Below the pieces are notes generated by a model that was not told the DNA's origin, ran no database searches, and worked only from the letters and a program-made list of their open reading frames with translations. Made by a program: the position numbers and the translations under genes. A stretch of DNA of 64,000 bases, from positions 58,308,356 to 58,372,355 of the forward strand of contig NC_089827.1 in the NCBI RefSeq assembly GCF_035046505.1, read 5' to 3'. This DNA comes from Tiliqua scincoides (taxonomy: Eukaryota; Chordata; Lepidosauria; Squamata; Scincidae). The first letter of the stretch is position 1, and every line of letters begins with the position of its first letter. Shown here piece by piece: positions 1-32,600 of this stretch.

Positions 1-620
1 TTGCCAACTAGGTGAAAGGAGTGGATGAGTAACCATTATAGGCACAGTTACAAAGGGAAGCAATGCTTATGTGGAAGGACCAGGGTTACTAGATGTCCCT
101 TAAGCTGGTTTGTTTTGAGCTATATAGTGTTAACTGGAACAACTTCAGGCTTCTGATAAATTGGAGACACCTGTTGCAGTTGCCAGTGCTTAAAGTATCT
201 TTAAACACATGCCCTGCAGGGTGGAAGTTCAGCAGTTGTAGATCACGGCAATATTTAGAGAGGAGAAATCTTCCTTGGAATTGAACAGTCTAATTCAGTT
301 GCTTGAGTCTTCCTTGCTTTGTAGGTCCCTTTCTGTAGTATCTCTTCTTGTGATACATAGTGGTCTTGATTGAACAGGTTGTTCTGTGAGTGAATGGAGG
401 TCTTGTTGAGTTGAAGGTCCTGCCATTCGGGGCAGAAAGTTAGACTGCATAACTTTTGGGGGGATACCTTTTAATTCTATTTGAATGATAGCAAATGCTA
501 TTGGTAGGTCCACCTTACTTAAAAGCACTTACTAACTTCTTTTTGTGATTCTAAGCTTGAACGTCATTGTAAGGGTTACTATACTTTCTGTACCTTTTCT
601 AGACACCCAAAAGAGAAGAC
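1..620. other. L3MBTL2: L3MBTL2 intron, nothing recognised
   Basis: Unique-looking AT-balanced sequence. None of the upstream L3MBTL2 exons (FCS finger, AAWSAKIG region) is readable here on either strand. Confidence 0.5.
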
Positions 621-622
621 TA

Positions 623-1954
623 CGAGGGTTGCCCAGAAAGTAATGCACCACATTTTTTTTCTTCAACAATTATTTATTGAACACAATGAAACTTACACAT
701 AAGAAAGAATGATGTTTCTTCTACACTCCCTATTTTTCCACATAATCTCCGTCCAGTTCTATGGCCTTCCTCCAGCGAGACACAAGGGCATGTATGCCCT
801 GTCGGTACCACTCCTTGTTCTGGTCACGAAGCCATTTCTGCACTGTGCAAATCACCTCTTCGTCATCCTCAAAATGTCTTCCGTGAATGGCATCCTTTAA
901 TGGACCAAACAAGTGGAAGTCTGAGGGAGCTAGGTCAGGGCTGTAGGGTGGATGGGGTAACACAGTCCGACCCTGTTTAGTGATGTGTTCCGAAGTCCTC
1001 AAACTTGTGTGAGGCCGAGCGTTATCATGTTGAATCAAACATTCACCTGGGTTATGGCGCCGAAGTCGCTGGAAGCGCTTCTTGAGTTTGGTTAATGTCT
1101 TCTCATAAGCTTCAGAATTAATGGTGCTGCCTCTTGGCATCACATCAATGAGTATGACGTCCTCACAGTCCCAAAACACAGTGATCATGACCTTACCGGC
1201 GGAAGCAGTTGCTTTGAATTTTTTCTTCTGTGGAGATTGAGGATGACGCCATTCCATCGACTGTCATTTTGTTTCGGGCTCAAAATGGTGAACCCAGGTT
1301 TCATCACCTGTCACAATCCTGGACAAGAACGCTTCCCCCTCATCTTCAAAACGTTTCAGCAACTCAGAAGAAATGTTTTTTCTGAGAGATTTGTGGTCCA
1401 CCGTAAGACAGCACGGAACCCATTGTGCACACACTTTTGAGTAATCAAGAGCACGGATGATTGCATCCACACTTCCTTTGCTGATTGACAGCTTCAGCGC
1501 CAACTGCCTAGTCATTATGCGTCGGTCCTCGCGAATGAGCACATCAGCAAGCTGCGTCTTGTCAGGTGTGACAGCCGTGGATGGCCGCCCCGAACGCTGC
1601 AAATCTTGGAGCTCTGCCGAACCGCCTTCTAATGGCCTCACCCTCTGTGCCCAGCGACTAACCATACTTCTGTCGACTGCAGATTCTCCATAAACTGTAC
1701 ACAAACATTTGTGAAAGTTCCCAACAGTTTCTTTCTCCACAGTGAGAAATTCAATGACGACACGCTGCTTGTAGTGTACATCACTTACAGACGCCATTTC
1801 GAAACACTGCTGCAGCTACGCTATCTTTCTGAAGACACCAAAAATTTGTGTGCGCACTCCTGAAATTTCAAATGTATATCTAAAGTTTTGCATTCGTACC
1901 ATTACTGTAGGCTGAGAAAAAAAATGTGGTGCATTACTTTCTGGGCGACCCTCG
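623..1954 (-). mobile_element. Mariner transposon, almost intact transposase
   Basis: 1332 bp with terminal inverted repeats of about 35 bp (ends CGAGGGTYGCCCAGAAAGTA) and a TA duplication at 621-622 and 1955-1956. The minus-strand transposase runs 1797-730. It starts MASVSDVHYKQRVVIEFL (helix-turn-helix region), then GDETWVHHF, QHDNARPH and YSPDLAPSDFHLF. The second and third Asp are 34 residues apart, giving DD34D, the mariner signature. It is 355 codons with a single in-frame stop: TGA at 1264-1266 in PETK-stop-QSMEWRHP, where mariners carry Arg, consistent with a CpG change from CGA. So it is young and dead by one base. It lies in an L3MBTL2 intron, antisense to the gene. Confidence 0.95.
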
Positions 1955-2090
1955 TAATTATGGGGAAAGGGATACCTCTTGTATGTGAGTGTGTGCAACC
2001 ACATATTGATTGCATTATCACTTGGGACAGTTCTGGTTTGCAAAGACAAAGCTATTATTTAAGTCTTTAATACCTTGGTGCTCAGCTATA

Positions 2091-2327
2091 CAGTGGTGCC
2101 TCGCAAGACGAAATTAATTCATTCCGCGAGTCATTTCGTATTGCGAAATTTTTGTCTTGCGAAGCGCAATTTAAAACAAACCAAAACAAAAAAAAATGCA
2201 AAAAAAATTGTCTTGCGAAGCACAGCCAAAGAAAAATTTGTCTTGCGAGTCACCAAAAAATTCACAAAACACTTTCGTCTTGCGAGTTTTTCGTTACGCG
2301 AGGCATTCGTCTTGCGAGGCATCACTG
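2091..2327. mobile_element. Tigger-like palindromic MITE
   Basis: 237 bp, ends CAGTGGTGCCTCGCAAGACG and its near-complement, flanked by TA at 2089-2090 and 2328-2329. It is packed with TCTTGCGA/TCGCAAGA-type motifs, so the whole element can fold back. No coding content. Family by TIR style only. Confidence 0.8.
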
Positions 2328-2893
2328 TATATATGATCACTCAGGGTCCTGTGCAGACAGAATGAACCTCTACTCCCTTTTATTTGCAGTCAGGTATTGC
2401 ATTGACATTGATCATAATTAAGACAAACCAGATATCTCTTAACAGGAGTTTGAAGTTGGTTAGCAAACTTAGTCATAAGAAACTGATTTAGCTGTAACCA
2501 TGATTAAATGTCATTGCCTATGTAATGCTTAACCAGACTCTTTTCTTTGAGGAAACTAGGTTCCTGCCTGTTTGTTTAAACCTTCATGGATGTGCTGCTT
2601 TTGGAAGTGCCTAAAAACAAATATTTCTCACCTGTTTTGCTCTTGTAATGCCTGAGATTAAGATTCTGGTCCTACAAAGGTTTACCTGAGAGCAAATCCC
2701 ATTGACCTATTGAGGCTGATTTCTGAGTAGGCATGCAAGGGCTTGCACTGTTAAAGACCTTTCCTTCCCCCCACTGCATTTCTGTGCAGGTTAAAAGTTT
2801 TGATCTTCTGTGCCCATATGATACTGCTCCACTAGAAGATATTCCACCCTTGTCCTGTCTGTCATGTGTACAACTGTTTGTGACCAACCTTGA

Positions 2894-24155
<21,262 letters not shown>

Positions 24156-25455
24156 ACCTTCAAGAAGCAGAGACTGAGTGGACCTGCGCAGCAGTCCTGG
24201 AGGAAACCAGGAGAGATTTGCTTGTCTTGTTGGGGGGGGGGGGCAGCGGTGTGGGTCAAATGTTATAGAAGTATAGCTTCAAATGGTTTGCCTTCCCCCC
24301 AGACACGCAACTGGGGGAAAAGAGATTCCATCCGCCGTAGAAAGAAAACCCCAAAGGTACCTTTCGAAGCCACACTGTAAGAGTTGAGAATGAACTTCTG
24401 TGCCTCTGCCTTGTAACCATTGAGCCTGTATGTGGCGAAGAACCATAACTGCAGAGCTGCGGCTGCTGTGTGTACTGTGTTGAGCAAGTAACCCTTCTAC
24501 ACTATCCCAACCTCCTCGCCTCTGATTTTTTGTCTTCCTCTCTGCTGTGTTGCCTCTTGTTCCTTGCATCTTGAAGGGAATCAAGTGGCATGTGAGCACC
24601 GCCACCCCACCCCCCACGTTCCCATTCTCTTCTGAGAAGAAAGCCTTCACCACATGTGATGGACAGTACCTATGTACACTTGGAGCATTTGCCTCCCCTG
24701 AAAGAGTGGATGATGGCCTCTGACTGGAAATAGTTGGGAAGAAGGAGACTGAAATTTGAATTAATGTGCATATTTGTTTCATGTTCTTTCTCTGAACTGA
24801 TTACAGCAGCTTTTGATAAAGAGAGAAGATTGATAGTGGCCTTTCCTAGGTGCCCAACATACACGTGTGTACTCATTCTTTGAAATGGATTTCTTTTGCA
24901 CATTCTAAAGTAAGAATTTTGCAACAGCCCCAAACTGTACACTATCTCTGCCCACGTATACAGCTGTTTGGGCCTGGAACTGATCTTATGGCTGCTGTTG
25001 TTCATCTTGCCCAGGAACAAATGTTTACAGTGGCACAGGGAGAAGCTGAACCTGAATTCGTGTTTTTGTACAATCTCAGCATCTGGTTTCCCCTGCCTCC
25101 CTTGGCAATTTTTTTTTAAATATTCCATAGTTAATTTCCCAACCAAGTATATGTGAATGAAGTAAATCAGCATTTGTTATAGCTGCATGTGCAATTCTTG
25201 TTTGACACTTTTATAAAAAGTGAGACTTTTTTTTAACTAGACAAAAGAGTAAAATTTTTACACCATCACAGGCACTCTGAGCTGTAAACAAAATGGACTG
25301 AAACCATCTGCTGCTTTGATTTCACTGTGGCTGAGTTCCTATACTTTATTTTTCATCAGCTCTATATGATAAGCAGATGCAGAGGTGGCACTTTAAGATC
25401 TGTTACGGTGTCACTGTGCTTTTGCTCAAGAATAAAAGCTCTGCAGATGCTACAT
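24156..25455 (+). other. L3MBTL2: L3MBTL2 3' untranslated region
   Basis: From the TAA to just after an AATAAA at 25431-25436. A purine/G run sits near 24231. No open reading frame of note is present. The cleavage position is inferred from the signal only. Confidence 0.6.
25431..25436 (+). terminator. L3MBTL2: Poly(A) signal of L3MBTL2
   Basis: AATAAA 1.28 kb past the stop codon, the first canonical hexamer on this strand after the CDS. Confidence 0.6.
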
Positions 25456-25928
25456 TGCATGGGGACCTGCTTGTCTGAAGGAACTTCTATAGCTTGAGTT
25501 TAACCATCTTGAGGTATAGCTTGAGTTTAACCATCTTTGGGGGGGGGGTGTAGGAAGATATGTTCCCTACTACGGATAAGTCTCCTAAGCCACCTGGAAG
25601 CTGTTCTAACAAATGGTCTGCAGGTGTGCCACGCAGGTTTAGGGGATGGTCACATATTAGTAGGGCCACTGGAAAATGTGAGCCCCCAGCTAGCAGTGCG
25701 GAGTGCCTTATCAATTGTCAAAAAACCGATGGTGTGCCTTGACAATTTTAGCACTTGTTTGGTGTGCCTTGAGATGAAAAAGGTTGAAAATCGCTGAGTT
25801 AGTGCCACACAGAATGGCACTATTCTCTCACAGAAAAATTCCTTCTGTAAGTGTCAAGGCTACATTCTACAATTCAGCAAAAGTGTGGGGAAAAACCACT
25901 AAATCCAACAACTTGAAAATGACTGTTT

Positions 25929-25934
25929 TTTATT
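25929..25934 (-). terminator. CHADL: Possible poly(A) signal of CHADL
   Basis: AATAAA on the minus strand, about 450 bp past the stop, in a T/A-rich run. It is the nearest canonical hexamer I found. If used, the CHADL and L3MBTL2 transcripts end about 0.5 kb apart without overlapping. Confidence 0.35.
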
Positions 25935-26385
25935 ATTATTTTTAAAGCAAAATTTACTGGTAATTTCTTTTATCTAAATGCCCTGATGCATACAAAGCCC
26001 ACCTTGAAAGTGTGTGGGAAATACTTGTCAAAATCTAAACATCTAATCTAATGGGGTCAAAATCTAATAGGGGGGTCAGTTCTTTGTCATTCACTCCCCT
26101 GCCCCTTAACTAGCAGAAAAAAATTGTGCACAAAGTATATATGTGCTCATTTGCTAATTAGCACATCTCTCAGATTTCAGCTATTCTCAGTTACTCTCAC
26201 TCACTCCTGCTCACTGCTTTGTCTACCTCCATCCAAGTCCCAAACACCTACAGGTTTTCTCCCTTGCATCGATTGTAGTAGTGTGGCTTATAGCCACCAC
26301 CCCCTACACACTCACACCCATTTTTCTAATAGCTAAGAAGATTTATGCCAATTTCCAGCAACAACCTGCCTGCCTTCCTCCTTTT

Positions 26386-26611
26386 TCATGCTTTGCTTTT
26401 CTTGTTTCCTCTGACTTGTCTGTTTCCCGTCCTCTGTCTCTTCATGGAGCTCCTTCCAGCCGCAGCCTTAGCTGAGCTGGTTCTTTTGGCCTTTTTGGTG
26501 CTCCAGCCTGGGCAGCTTTGGAATGTGGCTGTGAGCTTCACCTTCTGGCCCCGTACATCTGCTGGGGAGCCACAGGTAGCACCTACTTTCAGGTTCAGTT
26601 TGTCAAGCCAC
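26386..26611 (-). CDS. CHADL: CHADL last exon: LRR C-cap and basic tail
   Basis: Acceptor TTTTTTAG. It encodes WLDKLNLKVGATCGSPADVR, the two remaining C-cap cysteines (GATC and QSCPGW), and a Lys/Arg-rich tail of about 38 residues ending at TGA 26388-26386. Confidence 0.94.
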
Positions 26612-29600
26612 CTAAAAAACAGAGTAATTATTAGCCATCTGACTACTGAACTTGCAGCCATATATAGTCACCCAGCAAAAGTACATTTTCATTCAAGTTC
26701 TCACATTTTGCACCTGAGTATCCTTGGTTGGTGTGAAACCAGTGGCGTCGCTCGGAGGTTGCTGGCCGCACTGGCTGACATGTGGGGGGGTGATGCTCTA
26801 ACATTGCGGCTTTAGGAGCTACCCCGTCATGCCATACACCTTTGGATGCGGAATGTCCAGTGGAGTGCAGTGGAGAAAACCGAACTGAAATAGCTCCTTT
26901 CCTTCAAAAGTTATGGCCAAAAAACCAGAAAGAAAAAATGAATGGATCCCTATGGAAAGTGAGCCGTATCGCATGTTTACTCGTGAGTAGGTGCACTTGC
27001 CATAGTCCATTGGAAAGGGCAGACTGAGAGGAATCCAAGGACACCTGAATGGTCCTGCTCCAATGAATGCAGCCCCCAAAAACACGAGGAGGTCCCTGTA
27101 TCCCTCCCAGATGTGACAAAGGGGAATGTGAGGACACCAGAATGGTCCCGATCCGATGGAACTGAAGCTCAACATATGTTCCAGTAGGCAGCCTTCCCCC
27201 CCCTTAAAAAGGACCAAAAAGAGGCTTCAACTGGTCAGGGGTAGTTTTCTATTTTGTACTTGCAAAGCCTGGAGGGGCTTTATCCTGATCTGCTTGAAAT
27301 AGAAGAACTTTAAACTGGGCACTGGGGAGGGCTGGAAAAATCACTGATTCTTTTTAGGGGGCTGTTATTGCAGGCAGACTACAGAGTAAGCTCCATTGAC
27401 CACTATGGGACTTACTTCAGAGTAGACATGCATAAGCTTGGGCTCACAGGCTGCAATCCTACCCACACTTTCCTGAGAAAAAGCCCCATTGACCACTATG
27501 GGACTTACTTCAGAGTAGATTCAGTTGGTGGAACAGGACTGGCTCCCCCTTATTTAATTATTTCTTTTATTTTAATTTATTTATAATTATTTTAATTTGC
27601 TTGATGATGTCACTTCTGGCTATGACATCACTTCCAATGGGTCCTGGACAGATTGTCATTCTAAAAAGTGGGTCCTAGTGCTAAAAGTTTGAGAACTGCT
27701 ACAATAAGGTGTTAGTAAGTGGACACGGGTGTGTTTGTGTGACTCTACAAGTTTTCAAAATCACTAAAATCAGAATTTGGAGGAATAATCCCATCATATT
27801 ATATATCAATCAATGTGTAATTTCATACAGAATGCAATGAAACAAACCACATTGAAATATCTGTTCTAACAAAAGGTACAGCCAAAAAACCACCACCTGG
27901 TGCGTTGCCCCGCCCACTGCATGGGGTGACGTGCAGGCCTCCTGCACCAGGTGATGGGAATCCTAGTGACGCCACTGTGTGAAACAGAAGTAGGAAATCT
28001 GTCTCGGCAGGATGCTTGTGTGAATTTAGCTACGCTTTTTAGCCATCCACTGAAGTCTGTGGGGTAGCTTATTCTGCCCCCCTCACCTCTAACAGCGTTC
28101 TTGCCTAAATCAATGTCCCACTGCATGTCAGCTTAGAGTTCAGCATCCTGTCCAATGCCTGTAAAGATGCTGGAGCACAGCTCTCAGATCACAGGAAGCT
28201 ATAAGCATAAAACTAAGACTGCAAGTTCCTCAGAACAGGAATCTGTCTTTGGTGCTTGTGCTGTAAAATGCCTTGAATGTTGATAGTGCCATCTAAAAAG
28301 AAGCTTGCTACTAAGCTGGATAATTGTGCAGTGGCTCTAGGCGACAGTTGCCTGAATGCTTCTCCCTTTGCTGGGTGGTAAGGGTGCCAGGGAGCAAACA
28401 TTACAAGATGTTCTAGCTTCTGCCAAAGCTGAACAGGATAGTGTTCCACACACTGCTACTCTACAATGCTGTGCCTGATATGTTGGAAATCGGGGCTCAC
28501 TTGCGTAGTGGGAGAAGCTGACAATCGCAGTAGAAAGGAATATCACTCAGGTTGATGACCTGCAGAGCTGTGAAGTTGCGCAAGTCAGGCAAATGCTGCA
28601 TTTTGTTTTTCTCAAGGTACAGACTTTTGATCTTTGGACCCAAGCTGGTGAAGGCACCTGAGGAAATCTGCAACAAAACAAAACAAAAAAAGTTGGGTGG
28701 GGTGGAGCTGAAACAGGGCCAGCCAAGACCTCCTGGCACCTGAATCATCAGGTGCCATGTCAAAGGTACCCCCGATTTAGTTGGGGATGAGCCAGCCTGG
28801 CTTCTCCCACTCCCTCGAATGGAAAAGGAGGAGGGGTGGTCTGAGTGGCAGAGGGAGAGGAGAATAAGGGGCATTTCCTATGTGCTAGCCTACCACTGTC
28901 TTCTACACTCCCTTTTCTGCATGGTTTCCACTCCAGGGGCCATAAAGAAGGGAAGGAGCAGTAAAGGCAAGTGGGCAGAGGGAGGTCAGTACGTCCTGCC
29001 TGCAGTGATGTCCTCACTTGGCCTCATGGCCGTGCTGAGCTGAATGGTAACATCAGTGACTTTATTTAATGTTTAAAGGACTTCTTGAGCCCTAAAGCAG
29101 TTCACAAAAGACACATTAAACCAATCCGACCCCAACAGAAGCAACAAGCCACATCCAATTTAAAGCCACAATCCATGCACATCTGCTGTATTAGAATGAA
29201 ACACAGCAGAAAGGGTTTTAGTAAAGAAAGTTTTCCCCTTCAGCAATGTGTTTGGAAAGACCACACCTGCCAAGCATCTCCTGTTGCATAGGTTTTAAAG
29301 GTACAGGACCAGTTATCAAACCAGAGGGCCAGGGAACCTGGCTTTGAGTAAATACAGCCCCTGTAGTTTTACACTGGCTGCAAGTCTTGTTGGGGGAACA
29401 TGGTAAAATAGGAATTGAGGGACCCATAGAACATTTGTGTAATCCCTGTAGGTTGCCTGAGAATTCCTATTGTGTTAAGCAAGTCATTTCCAAGATACCT
29501 TCTTGGAACATGATGGCAACAGGAGGGTTTTTTTTAAAAATTCCCAATCCCAATTCCTGCACTTAATTTTGTTTGGGTGTTCAGCTTGTTTCATTTTAGA

Positions 29601-32600
29601 AACCAATGCTTGATTTTTCACAGCCAGGTGTGACAATGACCTGCCTCTTGCCCTGCTGAACATGGATTTCCTTCCCCTTTTCTAATTCCTTGCTTGGTGC
29701 CACTGCGTCCTTTGCCAAGCAATTCCACACTGACTGCAAACCTGAATCTTGGAAGGAAACCAAATTATTTGGGGGGGGGGGGGGAGGAAAATGAACCTAA
29801 TTAAACAAATATCTGTAATTTGAATAATTTGTTTGGGATACATCATCAGGATTTGTGTATAAGTATCAGATATATGCATCCCAGGATATACAGGATTTTA
29901 CTTCTTGAATAGAATAGAGCAGGAGAAGGAAGGACGCTTCCCCCCACCCCATCCCCAACAAACCTGTTCTAACCCCATGTTGTCTAGGTAGAGATGCTGC
30001 AGAGATCTTGCCACTGGAAGGAAGGTTCGGTTCCCAATGTACTTTATGGGGTTCTTGGACAACTTCAGTTCACTAAGGCTGGGCAACCCTCGGAGGGACT
30101 TGGTGGGCACTTCCTGCAAAGAGTTCTCATCTAGGTGCAGCTTCTCCAGCATCTTGGCATGACTCAGAGCCTTGGGGGACACATGACTGATGTGGTTTCC
30201 TGTTAGGTAGAGCCAACGTAGCTTTCTCATGCCAACCAAATCATGATCTAACAGCTGACTGATGGAGTTGTGTTGCAGGTGGAGGGAAAAGAGGTTGGGC
30301 AACAGGTTGAAGGCGCCCTTGGGGATTTGGATGAATGCATTATGGTCCAGGTAAAGATAAGCAAGTTGGGGGGTTCCTTCAAAAACATCAGCATCTATGG
30401 AAGAGATGTCATTATTAGACAGGTAGAGATATACTAGGCTTTTAAGGTTCTGGAAAGCACCAGGATGCAATGAAGCAATCTTGCAGTTCTGAAGGTGGAG
30501 AGATGTCAGGTTTTTCAAGCCAGGAAAGGAGCCTTTTGGGATGGAGCGGAACTCATTGTGGCGCAGGTCCAGGAGTTGGGTGTGGCAAGGAAAGCCTTTG
30601 GGAATAGTTTGGAGGCCTTTGTTCTCACAGTTTCCATGCTGAAAATCAGTTGAGCAGCTGCATCCTTTGGGGCAAGTTACAGCATCTTCTTCTGGATCCT
30701 TGGTGAATGTGGCTAAGCTGGGGAGCAACTTTTCTTCTGAGGCATAGCCTCCACACTTCATATCTATAGCCCGCAGGGATTCCAACTGCTCTCCCTTGAA
30801 GGCTGCAGGGCCAGCACACGTCACGTCAAGGTGAATCCTTGCTTTAGTAGCCCACTCTTTGAAAGGCCGCATGGAACAAGTGCAAAGCACAGGATTGCCA
30901 GTAAGGTTGATTTTTTTGAGGTGGCCCATTTCTGTCAGGGGCTGAAGCACATAAAGCTGGTTGTTGTGGAGATCAACCATACTGAGGAGAGGGCTCTTGA
31001 CAAAAGCTCTGTGGGAGACCTCCTGGAGGGCCATGTTGTCCAAGAAGAGCTGCTTCAGAGAAGACATCTCAATGGCCTCCTCACCAATATAGGTCATGGG
31101 ATTGTGTCCCACATCCAGGCGGTTTGTGCCTGACAATCTGGACAGTGCCTCAGTGGGAAGGAACTGAAGTTCATTGTGGTCTAAGCTCAGCCTCCTGAGA
31201 GATGGTAACCCACCAAAGGCCTCACTGGACATCACGTGTAGTGAATTATGGGACATATTTATCCACTTGATCAACTGCAGTCCCTGGAAAACCATATCCG
31301 GCAGATAAACCAAAGAGTTCTTGGCCAGGTTAAGAAAGCGGAGGAAGCCCAGTTGTCCAAAAGCTCCTGGCTTTATTTCTTCAATGCGATTATTTTCTAG
31401 GATCAGTTGCTGGAGAGAGGACAAACCATCCAGGGATTCTTGATAGAGGAAGGCTATGTTGTTGTGAGCCAGGTTGAGGTAAACCAGCCGTCCTAATCCC
31501 CTGAAAGCCCCTTCCTCAAGGCTTTCCACTTTGCACTTCTGAAGGTTCAAATGGGTGAGGTAGGGAATTGGGAGGAATGTTCCCAGGGGGATGACTTTTA
31601 TTTCATTGCCTCGGAGGTCCAGTTTCTGGGTAGCCTGTAAATTACACACACACACACACACATTAATTTTATCCCCAATGAATTACACAGCTCACTCTTC
31701 ATTGAAACAGTGTTGAAACACTTTTGGCTAAAGTATTCTCTAGGGCAGTGGTTCTCACATATTTAGCACTGGGATCCACTTTTTAGAATGAGAATCTGTC
31801 AGGACCCACTGGAAGTGATGTCATGACTGGAAGTGACATCATCAAGCAGGAAAATTTTTAACAATCCTAGGCTGCAATCCTACCCATACTTACCCAGGAG
31901 TAAGTCCCATTTACTATCACTGTAAAAGAATATACATAGTAGCTTGTTAAAAGTACAAGTCTGTAACATTTCTTCAATTCCAGAAGATGAGGATTGCAGA
32001 ACATGTAGATTTTATATATGAATACATAATAGACACTAATGATAAGTGCGTACCCAGGTACAACAATATGTGAGACCCACTGAAATTGCTAGATTGTTAT
32101 TTTAATGAGTAACTGAAGATGACTGAGGTGTCAGAATATATGCCAGTACTTTAGTCAAGAGATGTATTCATATAAATAACTTAAAAGAAAAAATCAATTA
32201 TGAGGACATAACATTGTGTACTCCGCAGTGACAGAAAGCAATGCTGTTATATAGGTGAGAGTAAATAGACGTTAATATCTGGTATATTTGTTGCTTCTGG
32301 GATATATTTCAATCATTTTAGAGGTCTCCAAATAGCAATGTTTCGCAATTCTAACTTTGGCTTTGCTGAAAAGTATGATGAAAGGCAGAGATATCATGAC
32401 TTCCGCTTATCAATGAACATGAAGTCACTTTAGTTGTTAGAATAACAACTCCAGTCAACAAGCTGGAGAGGAAATGTGTTGTCACCCACTTAACTCAAAC
32501 CCTTGATTTGACAAGACTTTCAGGAAATGTGGTCAGAAATATTTGATGACCTCCATAAAAAGCCCAGGTGTAAATTCAGATACTGGAGGAGGATTCATGG

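Noticed and set aside
730-1797. Host gene encoding a transposase-like protein
   Set aside because: Bounded by mariner inverted repeats and TA duplications, with a stop in the frame; it is a transposon.
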